Shown: in pieces, positions 52,001 to 60,900 of the stretch
How the letters are laid out: the number at the start of each line of letters is the position of its first letter
How positions within the stretch are numbered: position 1 is the first letter of the stretch
NCBI RefSeq assembly: GCF_000378445.1
Contig: NZ_KB899700.1
Span: 62,001-126,000 of the forward strand
Reading direction: 5' to 3'
From: Deinococcus aquatilis DSM 23025
Lineage (GTDB): Bacteria > Deinococcota > Deinococci > Deinococcales > Deinococcaceae
Length of the DNA stretch: 64,000 nt
Program-made: the position numbers and the translations under genes
The notes under the pieces: model-generated
The model's database searches: none
Told to the model about the DNA's origin: nothing
What the model saw: the letters and a program-made list of their open reading frames with translations, nothing else

Positions 52001-54073
52001 GGCGCGGCAGCCACAGCACTCACCAAGGGCGTCACCACCGCGTTGGTGGCGCGTGGCATGGGCAAACTGGCCCAGACCGGCATCACACTCGGGCTGGAAG
52101 GCACCATCAATACCGGCGTCGGGCTGGCGGGCGAGGTCGCCAGCGGGTACGCCAATCAGGGCGTGTTCGGCATCAAATACGACCTCGGGGCCACCTTCAG
52201 CGCGGGCAATATCGCCAAGAACCTCGCCATGAACGTGGGCGGCAGCGGCCTTGCTCGGCTGGGGCAAAGCCCACGCATCCAGACCTTCCTCAACGACAAG
52301 GTGGGCGGCCTGACCACCCGCTTCCAGACCGAGTTTCCCAATACGGGCCGCACGCTCAGCCGCTTCAACGCAAGGCTGGACGACGTGGTCCTGAACAACC
52401 GCGCAGTGGTGGCCGCAGGCGAAACGCTGACCAACTTCGGCACCAAACTGGGCAGCATCGGCGGCAAGGGGATGCCCGCGCCGCATGTTCCGGCCCCGCC
52501 CGCCGGGAGCGCAGGCCACCAGAACACGCCCACCACACCGGGAGAAACCCCGCCGCACCTGCTGGGCGACCAGACGGCGGGAACCCCCCGAAACGCGGCC
52601 ACCACCGAGCCTCTGCCCGTCAGAGAGACCGGGACGACAACGGCAACGGAACAGAACGCCAGAGCCAATAACGGCGGCGAATCCACCCCCACCAACACGC
52701 CGCCCACCGCAGACGCGCCGCAGCAGACTGGGCGGGGGGGGACCCAGCCCGAAACGGTCCCGGCGGAGGCCAATGCCCCGGCTGGCCCTGACCGCAGCAC
52801 CACCCGCGAGCAGTGGAAGGCCCAGCAGCATCAGCAGCGCATTCAGGCGCGGCAGCAGAAGGCCTTGCAGGAATTCGACCAGAAGTTGCAGACGCGCATC
52901 AGCGAGATTCCCGACAGCCCGGCCAAGCAGAAAATGCTGGAATACCTGCGGCAGGTCGATGATCTGGACTTCTCCACGCGGGGCGATCAGTCCAGCTTCT
53001 ATTCCGGCCCCGGCAACCGCGACATGGCCCTGGATCACCTCCAGCGCGGCGGCGACGCCATCGACGGCACCCCAGGCGGGAAGGCGCTGGAAGCCCTGGC
53101 GCTTTACAAGGAATTTGAAACCGATGTCCGGTTGGCCGATCTGGTCTGGATGAAAGCGTCGATGAAGTACGCCACGGGCGCGAGCGGCAATATTCACCTG
53201 TTCGTGGACGGGGCGCTCCCCACCCGCGTCTTTGCCACCATCGAGCGGCCCCTGCTGGAAAGCAATCCGCAGATCGACCGCTGGAACCACTATCAGAATC
53301 CGAATCGGCGTAGCGCCACCACTCAGAATGCAGGCGGGCCGGATGTGACCCCAGTCGCTCCGACCACAGACCCGGCAGCACTGGGCAGTACAGCAACTCC
53401 TCCGAGCACGGCGACTCCCACGAACACAACCGATCCCGCCGCGCTGCCGCCCTCCTCTGTGCCCGACAGTCCGGTGCCCCACGATCCAGACGCCGACGCG
53501 CTGGTTCAGAACACCCCCTTTGAAACCCAGAGCGGCGGCAGCCTGACCGATCACCTGTCCAGGGCAGAGAATCTACTGCTCAAAACAGGCAAACTGAATC
53601 TGTCGGGCGGCGTTTCGGGGGCGCACAACATGGAAGCCTTTTACGCCGCCATCGAGCAGGGAGACGGGCAGGTGCTGACCAAGACGCCCATCGTGGATAT
53701 CAACGGTGACGTGGTGCCGGGACTGTTTGAGATCGAGTACCAGGTACCCAAGATTCAGGGCAGCGGCAAGGACGCCGATCAACCGGTCCGGGTCGGCGGA
53801 CAGATTCAGTACAAGACCAAAACGCTGATCAAGACGGTCTACGATCCAGCCGTGTACACCGACGCCCAGATGACCATTCTCGCCGAGCGGGCCGCTGCCG
53901 GGGCCTATCCCGCAGCCGAGAACGACTTCATGAACAATTTTGTGACCAACCCCAATTACACCGCAGGCAGGAGCCAGGGCTACAGCACGGCCTATGCCGG
54001 AATCAATTTCCAGTTCTACCTCAGAGACATCCAGGGCACGGCCACCGTGACCAATTCCCATCCCACTAGATAG
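49013..54073 (+). CDS. Giant coiled-coil protein with two C-terminal toxin-like domains
   Basis: 1686 residues, no signal peptide. Order: polar N-terminus (1 to about 200), Pro/Thr/Lys-rich stretch (to about 390), long Ala/Gln/Lys helical repeats (about 400-876), hydrophobic segment (about 916-962), Gly/Ala-rich region, linker, a first toxin-like domain (about 1261-1433), Pro/Thr linker, and a second toxin-like domain (about 1506-1686). The first has FYSGPGNRDMALDHLQ, IDGTPGGKALE and GNIHLFVDGALPTRVF, resembling Rhs-type toxin ends of unknown chemistry. The second has GGVSGAHNMEAFYAAI and KTVYDPAVYTDAQM, resembling CdiA/MafB-type EndoU-like RNase ends. The long helices and hydrophobic part also fit a tape-measure protein. 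It starts with ATGA overlap at the end of the eCIS genes. Confidence 0.8.
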   Translation: MTGWQEEKRQEELRKRRLQGEGTPGNASDLNSRPSGTGLPQWEEPAPDGLTGTADSAAPLRTGTATTFLKNGPEVPPLPGLPSFGNMGETPSLPAGVGTVPTSGPLAALVGRLAGQLQGQRQARAASGALDQGAELGTMKQLALQLAQQYRKLGTQATPTDLAAALNALPDASDRQLLGRAVVGLISAMRPGERAALERAVNDPAALLAEHANPQPTPPVQVSAKAAPSGVLRPAGGSETGGVAAPAASGSPVVTAVSTTRSGTPPTKRPSTTPQGRPTPAKTTPAPTRKPVTAAPRAKTPQSKQAAAPAKAPANKAAPKDLKLVRLDALSASGLNVRPTATLGKAAVFEPREWGKLKQARQQQKRQPEQAATQSEKQPSRASGKKRGASPVPSVTVKAAALKKEADKDRKANQKALTAALDAAGKQTAQIDAARSSGAAKVQGAARAAEARIAAALKTAESQIAAAASAATARVQAAATRSTAQVNAAHRSTVQGIRQEGARQKQAAQQALTALKTQLTSAKTALDTRTNAEFSAAVSGMKAAGSTVAGQATALGNSRASQYAAEALPKQSGWEDFKNGEDYPKNKRQAKVDAAREVGKSFAESFREAANEQAAKLPESKGAVLQGNGQLLAQYLASLAQSQAALFAQMNAAQQAAIRQADALKAAQLAAIAAQKQAAVAGIAQTRSSLQTGARQTARQQQGAVKQQASRSVSALSTQAAQAKAGLTRQIGAARTTSARHLDQDSATFAKGMAGFLAHMRQAAQGASRGMTTSAAGSAGSLTRTGTQAASGLTALGTQARTACTAAATSASTGLTQLAAQARTAFGTQGKAYKQQSTAMLTGIRASFKTTGERFKTDTKKVGDSLKGKLGQAIKDFQTALVAAKDQGSGGNKAEDPTITEKAEAAADAVKPRWKAAVGILIDVVVAVVVTAAMVALAATGIGVVALIGLGILIGAASAVASQGLKDLVDGKFSGWKAYGAAALGGAIGGAFGGVGGAAATALTKGVTTALVARGMGKLAQTGITLGLEGTINTGVGLAGEVASGYANQGVFGIKYDLGATFSAGNIAKNLAMNVGGSGLARLGQSPRIQTFLNDKVGGLTTRFQTEFPNTGRTLSRFNARLDDVVLNNRAVVAAGETLTNFGTKLGSIGGKGMPAPHVPAPPAGSAGHQNTPTTPGETPPHLLGDQTAGTPRNAATTEPLPVRETGTTTATEQNARANNGGESTPTNTPPTADAPQQTGRGGTQPETVPAEANAPAGPDRSTTREQWKAQQHQQRIQARQQKALQEFDQKLQTRISEIPDSPAKQKMLEYLRQVDDLDFSTRGDQSSFYSGPGNRDMALDHLQRGGDAIDGTPGGKALEALALYKEFETDVRLADLVWMKASMKYATGASGNIHLFVDGALPTRVFATIERPLLESNPQIDRWNHYQNPNRRSATTQNAGGPDVTPVAPTTDPAALGSTATPPSTATPTNTTDPAALPPSSVPDSPVPHDPDADALVQNTPFETQSGGSLTDHLSRAENLLLKTGKLNLSGGVSGAHNMEAFYAAIEQGDGQVLTKTPIVDINGDVVPGLFEIEYQVPKIQGSGKDADQPVRVGGQIQYKTKTLIKTVYDPAVYTDAQMTILAERAAAGAYPAAENDFMNNFVTNPNYTAGRSQGYSTAYAGINFQFYLRDIQGTATVTNSHPTR

Positions 54074-54088
54074 CCGAGGCACATCACC

Positions 54089-54595
54089 ATGACCCAAGCT
54101 CAACTTCAGTTTCTTCAGGCCCAATTTGCAGCCAGAGTCGCCCTGTGCGTTCAACCCAGCGACCTGATCGCCCAGGGCATCGAGCACGACGTCGCCGTGT
54201 GCCTGAGCGGGCTGGACCTGCTGTCCAGACTGTCCGGGGGAAACTTTATCCACAAGCTGGCCAGGGGCGGCGTGCAGTACGATTCTTCTGTCAGCATGGA
54301 AGCCTGGGAAGATGACACCGACGATAAATACGGCTGGCACGATCCGTATTTCGAGGGCTACCGCATCACGCTCTTTCCCGACGTGGCCCTGCCGATTGAT
54401 GAACATGTCAATCACTACGGCGTCCGAACCCAGGGGTGTATCGGCTACCTTTCTTCTCAGAATGTAGGAGACATTTTGGCTGCTTCGCAGGTCATTGACA
54501 TTCCGGCCCCGGTCAGCGACTTTCTGGCGGATAAACTGCAAGGGCAGCGCGGCAAGCAGCCCCACTCTCAGACACACCAGGACGGCCCATCATGA
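54089..54595 (+). CDS. Candidate immunity protein or toxin partner
   Basis: 168 residues, beginning 15 bases after the toxin-domain protein. Acidic and soluble with a helical start (AQLQFLQAQFAARVAL) and a mixed middle (SSVSMEAWEDDTDDKYGWHD, YRITLFPDVALPIDEHVNHY). No family recognised. Position directly behind a toxin gene and overlap with a MafI-like gene suggest an immunity role for one of the two toxin domains. A chaperone or an additional effector is also possible. Confidence 0.55.
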   Translation: MTQAQLQFLQAQFAARVALCVQPSDLIAQGIEHDVAVCLSGLDLLSRLSGGNFIHKLARGGVQYDSSVSMEAWEDDTDDKYGWHDPYFEGYRITLFPDVALPIDEHVNHYGVRTQGCIGYLSSQNVGDILAASQVIDIPAPVSDFLADKLQGQRGKQPHSQTHQDGPS

Positions 54596-54858
54596 ATCCA
54601 ACCGAACAGATCAGAGAACTGGCCGATTCTATCGACGGACGTGGGCAGACGCTGGGCAGCGGTTCCGCCCGCGAACTGGTGGACGACTGGCTGGACAACG
54701 GTGAACCGGGTGTGGCCCTCGAAATGCTGGCCGAGGCTGTCGTCGAGGACGATGTGCTGATCTCCACCGAGGACTTCGATCTCTTTGAAGCAGTTTCCCT
54801 GGAACTGGGAAATTCGGAACGGGTCATCAGTGCCTATCTGCAAAGCCTGGTCGAGTGA
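54592..54858 (+). CDS. MafI-like immunity protein
   Basis: 88 residues, ATGA overlap with the preceding gene. Small, acidic and helical. VDDWLDNGEPGVALEMLAEA followed by LISTEDFDLFEAVSLELG is the pattern of MafI-type and related small immunity proteins, which neutralise C-terminal toxin domains including EndoU-like RNases of MafB. It is thus a good match for the last domain of the 49013-54073 protein. Confidence 0.7.
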   Translation: MNPTEQIRELADSIDGRGQTLGSGSARELVDDWLDNGEPGVALEMLAEAVVEDDVLISTEDFDLFEAVSLELGNSERVISAYLQSLVE

Positions 54859-54907
54859 TATGGCGCAGCAACAGAGCGGGGCAACAGAACTGGAAGGCGG
54901 TACAGAC

Positions 54908-55183
54908 ATGAATGAACTGACCAGAAAAGGCTTTCTGTGGGTCGAATCGTCGGCAGGCGAACGGGTTCAGGTCACGGACCGGTTCCGGATGGAATATCAG
55001 GACGGCGACCAGCTCTACACCGTGGAAACCGAACCTTCACTGGACGCCAAACCGATCTATGTCAGCACCCTGACGCGGGAAGGTGGGGGCGCACCTCTGC
55101 CGGACGCCGAGCGCGAACAGGTGCTGCGCCGCATCCTGACCCTGCTGGAATTTTCGCAGGACCCTTACGTCCTGGTGCGCTGA
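54908..55183 (+). CDS. Candidate immunity protein (Imm74-like)
   Basis: 91 residues. ATG 54908 is preferred for the GGAAGG site about ten bases before it; an in-frame ATG at 54860 adds 16 codons but has no ribosome site. The sequence (MEYQDGDQLYTVETEPSLDA, IYVSTLTREGGG, EREQVLRRILTLLEFSQDPY) resembles the small beta-beta-helix proteins grouped as immunity family 74. It is the last gene of the eCIS/toxin run before a hairpin. It would protect against one of the two toxin domains. Confidence 0.6.
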   Translation: MNELTRKGFLWVESSAGERVQVTDRFRMEYQDGDQLYTVETEPSLDAKPIYVSTLTREGGGAPLPDAEREQVLRRILTLLEFSQDPYVLVR

Positions 55184-55198
55184 TCCGCCCATTCAGAA

Positions 55199-55227
55199 AA
55201 CTCCCTGAACCGGAAGGCCAGGGAGTT
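55199..55227. terminator. Hairpin between converging transcripts
   Basis: AACTCCCTG (55199-55207) and CAGGGAGTT (55219-55227) form a perfect nine-pair stem with an eleven-base loop, just after the last immunity gene. Read on the minus strand the stem is followed by a short T-rich run (TTTTC at the junction); on the plus strand none follows. It may stop transcription from both sides. Confidence 0.55.
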
Positions 55228-55364
55228 CTCCAGATTGCTCTCTATCGTGCCAGTCCCCTGCATTAACGCCTCAATCTTCACCTCGCCGGAGGTGTGGGCT
55301 GGCCCGCAGATCTTGGCAAACCGGATTCAAAACCCTTGAGCTGGACCTTGAGCCGGAATCTGTC

Positions 55365-55700
55365 TTACCCCAGGCCAAGGAACCGGGCGGCGGCTCCCTC
55401 TCCGTAAGAGAGCGGTTCGGTATAGCCCTGCGGCAACAGGCAGAGGGATTCACCCGTCAGGGCAATACAGCGGTCCTGATCTCCAGCCGTCGGCCCCACC
55501 GCATTCGGAAGGCGGTAGATGTACAGGGCACCCTGGTAGACCGCCATGCCCACGCTGTCACCCGGCGGCGGCTGAAGGTTCAGAACGATGTCTCTCGTCC
55601 GCAGAACGGCAGACGCCGAACTGGCGCGGTCTATGTCCCACTGAGCAAAATCCAGTTGGGCAATGCAGAATTGTGGGGTCTGTACTTCCACTACTCTCAT
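55365..55700 (-). CDS. Hypothetical protein
   Basis: 111 residues, ATG at 55700 with AGGAG seven bases upstream, which supports the gene. No signal peptide or membrane segment. Beta-rich with VEVQTPQFCIAQLDFAQWDI and VGMAVYQGALYIYRLPNAVG. No family recognised. It is transcribed toward the immunity genes and is separated from them by the hairpin. Confidence 0.6.
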   Translation of the reverse strand: MRVVEVQTPQFCIAQLDFAQWDIDRASSASAVLRTRDIVLNLQPPPGDSVGMAVYQGALYIYRLPNAVGPTAGDQDRCIALTGESLCLLPQGYTEPLSYGEGAAARFLGLG

Positions 55701-55944
55701 CGAGTCTCCTGATGCCGGCCCCAGTCCACCGGAGGTGGGGGGGGTCAGTCCGTGTCAACTGAAATCTGAAATCAGATTGACCTTTCAGGCGTTAACGGCT
55801 CGTAAAAATAACCCTGGCCGCGGGGCGCAAACAACCACCTCTCCGCTTCGTTAAGCAGGTGTGAAGGGAGTTGGCGACCGGACACAGGGTGGACGGAGAG
55901 AGGGAATGTGAAGTGCCTCTGTGCAGTTTCTTCAGGGCCGCGGA
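55701..55944. other. Intergenic gap without recognised gene
   Basis: About 240 bases containing a GGGGGGGG run (about 55736-55744) and a weak inverted repeat TCTGA-2-TCAGA near 55768. It should hold the promoter of the hypothetical gene and the end of the fibronectin-repeat gene. No clear promoter boxes or terminator seen. Confidence 0.35.
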
Positions 55945-57903
55945 TCAGGGATTGACGTGCAACGTGGGGGTGGGTTCGCTCAGCTCCCCGCTGCTGCTGA
56001 CGGCACGGATCACGTACTGCGAGTCGGCCTGACCCTGCGGATCGGTGAAGCTCTGCCCGGACAACAGGTCAGACACCTGCAGGGGCAGCGTGCCCGACAG
56101 ACGGTACACCACGTAGCGGGCGGGGCTGGGGCCAGTCGTCCAGCGCAACTGCACGCCCGCCTTCTCCGGGAGGAGCGTGGCCCGCAGATCGGTGGGCAGG
56201 GTGCTGCCCGCGGGTGCCGGAAGGGCGGCCCGGATGGGTACGGCAGGCTGGGAACGGTTGCCCGCACGGTCGAGGCTCCGCAGGGAATAGCTGTAGGGGA
56301 CGCCCGGTACGGCGGTGGTGTCCTCATAGGTGCGGATGGCGGCGCTGAGGGTGGTCAGGACCGTCTCTGGGGCCTTATCCGTGGTGCGGATGACCTCGAA
56401 GCCAGTCAAGTCCGGCACCTCAGCCTGAATCCAGTTCAGGGTCAGGCTGGTGGGGCCAGCGATGACCGCGGCCAGCACCGGCGGAGGCGGCGGGGTGGTG
56501 TCCAGCAGGGCGGCGGTCACGGTCACGGAGGGCGCGGATTCGATCTGGGTGGTATTCACGGCCACCACGCGGTAATGGTAGCGGGCCTGCACCCCCTGCG
56601 GGATGGCGTCCAGGTAGGTCGTGGCGGTGATGGGCAGCCCGGTGAGCAAAATTTCCTGGGCAGTGGACTGTTCGCCCTCGGAGCGGTAGACCCGGTAACC
56701 GCGCAGGTCTGTTTCCGAATTGGCGGCCCAGGTGAGGGTCAGGGCACGCTCACCGGGCGTGACGGTCAGGCCGCTGGGGGCGGCGGGCGGCGTGAGATTC
56801 TGGCCGGTCGCGCCCGTCAGGGTGCCTCGCCCACCGACCCGTCCGGTTTCGTCAGCGGCAGCCAGGGCGTACAGGTAAGGCACGCCCCCCTGCACGTCCT
56901 TATCCACGTAGGTACTGGCCGTGGGGCCGAGCCGGGCGATCACGGTCAGGCTTTCCGGCGTGATGCCCCGCAAGACCAGCAGCGTGCGGATGCGCGGATC
57001 AGGATTGGGCGTCCATTCCAGCGTGACGGCGCGGTTGCCAGGGGTGGCGCGGGTCAGCTCCGGGCTGATCAGAGGAAGGGCGGCGCGAACGGGCAAAGTC
57101 ACCGGGGCCGTGGGCAGCGACTCCCGGCCGAACAGATCGACACTGGTCACCTGATAGCGGTACGGCACACCGGGCTGGATGGCCGCGTCGGTGAACACGT
57201 CTCCTCCGGCCCCCTGCGTGCGGAAAAACGGAGCAGGCTCCAGCCGCGCAAAAGGGCCGGTGGCTGAGGCACGGTACACGTTGTAGGCCACGACCAGACT
57301 GCTTTCTGCGCCTGCTGGAGCGGCCCAGGTCAGGCGTGCCGCCGCCGGGACCGCACCGACCTTCAGGGCAGAGGGGGCAGGGACAGGCGACGTGGAGCCG
57401 GTGCGGAAGGTCGCGCTGCCCACGCGGGTCTGGCTCTTCCCGTTCACGGCGTACACGGTGACGGTGTGCGGGCCGGGGGGCAGGCCAGTCAGGGTCGTCA
57501 GAATGCCCAGCGCACGGGCGTAGGCAGGCCGGGCCACCACGTTGAGGCTGAAGATGGCCCGCTGAACCCGGTTGCTCTCGTCGGTGATCGGCGGGGCATA
57601 GATGGCGGTCACGGCGTTGTATTCGTCCTGCGTGAGGCCCAGGGCCGCTGTGAAGGGCTGCGGTGAGGCGACCGCAACAGAGCGCGCTCCAGCCGCGCCG
57701 GTCACCTGAAGCAGAAAGCCGCCGCTGGGAATCACGTCACCGGGCAGGAACCAGCGCAGCAGCGCTCCGTCTGGGGTGGGCAGCGCCGCGACGCCAGCCT
57801 TGACTGGTTGCGGGCTGCTCTGCGGATTGATCTGGGCAGCGGCCAGGCCGAGCGGGGTCAGGCTGAGGCTGGTCAGGAGAATCAGGGTGGGAAGGGTACG
57901 CAT
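55945..57903 (-). CDS. Exported fibronectin type III repeat protein
   Basis: 652 residues with a cleavable signal peptide (LILLTSLSLTPLGLAAAQ, about 7-24) and AGGAG before the ATG. After a short N-terminal domain there are about five Fn3 modules, marked by repeated aLxWxxxxxxDLxGYxVYR-type strands (LTLTWAANSETDLRGYRVYR, LNWIQAEVPDLTGFEVIRTT) and VPYxYxxxAxDxxGR-type ends. No enzyme motif. It is probably secreted or surface bound, acting in adhesion or as a spacer. It begins 56 bases after the PKD-repeat gene and is likely cotranscribed with it. Confidence 0.85.
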   Translation of the reverse strand: MRTLPTLILLTSLSLTPLGLAAAQINPQSSPQPVKAGVAALPTPDGALLRWFLPGDVIPSGGFLLQVTGAAGARSVAVASPQPFTAALGLTQDEYNAVTAIYAPPITDESNRVQRAIFSLNVVARPAYARALGILTTLTGLPPGPHTVTVYAVNGKSQTRVGSATFRTGSTSPVPAPSALKVGAVPAAARLTWAAPAGAESSLVVAYNVYRASATGPFARLEPAPFFRTQGAGGDVFTDAAIQPGVPYRYQVTSVDLFGRESLPTAPVTLPVRAALPLISPELTRATPGNRAVTLEWTPNPDPRIRTLLVLRGITPESLTVIARLGPTASTYVDKDVQGGVPYLYALAAADETGRVGGRGTLTGATGQNLTPPAAPSGLTVTPGERALTLTWAANSETDLRGYRVYRSEGEQSTAQEILLTGLPITATTYLDAIPQGVQARYHYRVVAVNTTQIESAPSVTVTAALLDTTPPPPPVLAAVIAGPTSLTLNWIQAEVPDLTGFEVIRTTDKAPETVLTTLSAAIRTYEDTTAVPGVPYSYSLRSLDRAGNRSQPAVPIRAALPAPAGSTLPTDLRATLLPEKAGVQLRWTTGPSPARYVVYRLSGTLPLQVSDLLSGQSFTDPQGQADSQYVIRAVSSSGELSEPTPTLHVNP

Positions 57904-57959
57904 AGGCTCCTCAGGAACGGCAGGCGGGCAGACCCGGAGGCCAGACCCGCGCGGGGCCG

Positions 57960-60900
57960 TCAGAAATTCACTTTGGTGTTCACACTGAAGTTAATGTCGG
58001 GAATGACGGGCAGGCTGACGGAAGCCGCCACCTTGCCGTCGAAATACCGGGCGTCGCTGGCGAGGTGCAGTTTGCCGTCGAAGGTCATGGTGGCACCCAC
58101 GTTCACGTTCAGGCCGCAGCCTCCGGCGCTGGCACTGGCGCTGGCTCCAAATTTCACGCTGCCGTCCAGGGCCACGGGCACGTAGGTGATGCCGAATTCT
58201 GCGTCCAGGCTGGCACTGGCCTTGATGTTCCAGTGCCAGCTGCACACCAGCAGGCTGCCGCTGTCGCCCTTCTCGAAGCCCCACGTCACGCCCGCACCGA
58301 CTTTCACGCTGTCGCGGTCGATCATCAGGTAGCCCCGGGCCTCAGGGACTCGTGGAAGATTGACGACGATGGGCGATTCCTTGGTGCCCACGTACAGGTG
58401 CTGATCATCGCCCGAGAACGGCGCGTACAGTTCCAGCGACCCGCGCAGTTTCATCAGGTCGTAGAGGTTGAGTTCGGCGGCGCCCGCACAGTTCAGGCCG
58501 CCCACACTGGAAATGCCGTTGGGGCCGACGCAGGCCTGAACGAGCAGGCGACTGGAGGAGGGCAGGCTGACCAACCCGGAGACACTGACCAGGGCGCGGC
58601 CATTCGGGGCCGTCTGCACCAGCGTCTGACCGGGTTTGAGCAGCCAGAGGTCAGCCTTCATATCGAACCCGCCCGTAGTGTCCACGTTCAGAACGCCCTT
58701 CATGAACGGTTTGATCGGCGGATTCTTGTCCTGCTTCACGCTCAGGAGCGCTCCGGCCTGGAAGACCATGTTCGGCCCGCCCTCGCGGAAACGCGGAGGC
58801 TGATCCAGTCCGCCGGGCCAGTCCATGTTCACCAGGAGTCCACCCTGAAGTTCATAGAGTTCGACCCGCTTGACCGTGACGAGCGGTTTGCCGATCTGCG
58901 CACCTGTACCGATCGACGCCAGGACCGAACCGTATCCGACCGAACCTGCGCTACCCGAGCTGAAATAGTTGAAGTTGGTACCGCTGAACCGGCCAAAGAG
59001 GGCCTTGGCATTCACGTCCAGCAGGCCAGCCATGTTCATTTTGCCGTCACCGCTGAATTCCAGCCTGCCGTCCGTGGTAAACGCCCCGTCCAGCGTGATG
59101 TCGAAGGGAACCTTGACGACTTCTCCAGTCAGGCGGATGCGCTCGGTCGTGACCTTGACGTCCCGGCCACCCTCCACCCAGAAGAGGAGCGGTGAGTTGG
59201 TGTTGTTCACGGGGAGCTTCTCGTTGACCTGCAGGCGCCCGTTGAGGCCCAGGGTGTAGCCGCTGCCCTGACGCTGCACGCCCACTTCAGCCGCTGCGAA
59301 GGGATAGCCGAAGACGGTCAGGTTGGTCTTGCCCGTCACGCTGCTCCAGGGGCGACCGTCGAGACTCACGTCACCGCTGCCGGTCATGGTCAGGTTGGGC
59401 AGGCTCAGGTCGGTGGTGCCCAGCGCGGCGTCGCGGCTCACGTCGTTCAGCTTCCAGAGGGCGTTGCTGAAGACCACGCTGGCGGCTCCCTCAGAACTGA
59501 CCGTCCAGGCACCCTGGCCCAGGTTGAGGCTGGTCTTGCCGAAGGAATGTTCCTTCACGGTTCCGTTGCCGCTGAGGGTAAACCGTGCGCCGGGCTGGGC
59601 GTTGGTATTCCAGCCCAGCGTGACGTTCATCCGCTCGTTGACCAGCGGCAGCAGGACCGTGCCGACGCCCTTGGTGGTCGAGATGCGGCCCGCCAGCACA
59701 CTGGAGTGCAGGGAAGTCAGGTCGACCGTCCAGCCCAGCATGCCGGTACTGCCTGCCGCCAGATCGATGGTGGTGACGTACCCGGAGAGGTTGTAGGCCA
59801 CGGCTTTGGTCAGGGTGACCGCCTGACGCAGGATTGGAGTGCCGACCGTCAGGCGGGCCGCAGGGAACACCAGACCCATCCAGTCATTGGCTGGAGCGGC
59901 CTGATCCTGGTAAGCCTCGGCCAGTGCACTGGAATTCTGCGCTGCCGAGAGATCGAGCGTCACCTCATCGGCGGCCAGAGTCAGGCCCGCTTCGGGCAGG
60001 GCCACGTTCTGAATGGCGGCGGTTGGACGCAGGGTACCCAGCAGATCGCCGGACGTGGCGGCCAGAGGAGCGTCGGTGAGGTTCAGGGTCAGGGGACTGC
60101 CGCCAGACACAGCAGGCAGAGTGACCGTGCCCCTGAGGGTGGCTCCGTTCCTGTCCAGCTTGAGCTGACCGAGGCGCAGGGCCGCGTCTCCCAGACGGGC
60201 GTTGCGAACTGGTTGGTCGTTCAGGGCCACGGTGACTGGATCGCCCTGATACACCAGGCCCCGGCGGTTGCCGTCCGAGAGCTGCATGGTCTGATTTTTG
60301 AAGCTCACGGTGACGTCGCCCACAGGGGTACCGCCCACGACCAGCGCCAGTGTGCCGCTGCCCGACAGCGTTATGGTGCCGCTGCCCGGCTGGAAGTACG
60401 CGCCCAGGTCCTCAACGGTCACGAGTTTCAGGTCAAAGGCGCCGAATGATACGGTCTGCGGCACGTTGAGGGCGTACCGGAGCGGGGAAAGGCTGGTCGG
60501 TGACGCGGCTGTGCGGGCGGGATCGCTGAACTCAAAACCCAGGGTGTGAGCCCCGACCCGCCGCTCGGTCAGCGACAGTGAGAGGGTCAGGGTGCCGCCA
60601 CCTTCAGGCAGCACCTCGTCCACGCTCTTGTAGGGTTGACCGTCGATCAGCCAGCGACCCGACAGACGCCCGCTGCCCCGGTAGTTGATGGTGACGGCAG
60701 CACTGAAGGGCTCGAGGGTATTGAGCAGCAGGTCCCTGGTTCTGTCGGGCTGAGTAAAGATCAGCAGGCCGCCGCCAAAGCTCAGTTCGATCTGCACCTG
60801 CACGGGCGTGGTGGCCCGCACGGTGTCCGGCTCGCCCCGGCCCAACAACCGCAGGGTGACCACATATGACCCGGAACGCGCGTAGGTGTGATCCAGTTGC

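Noticed and set aside
49796..53554. 1252-codon open frame on the minus strand
   Set aside because: It lies fully opposite the toxin-domain gene, has no ribosome site or family resemblance, and is the expected by-product of high-GC third codon positions.
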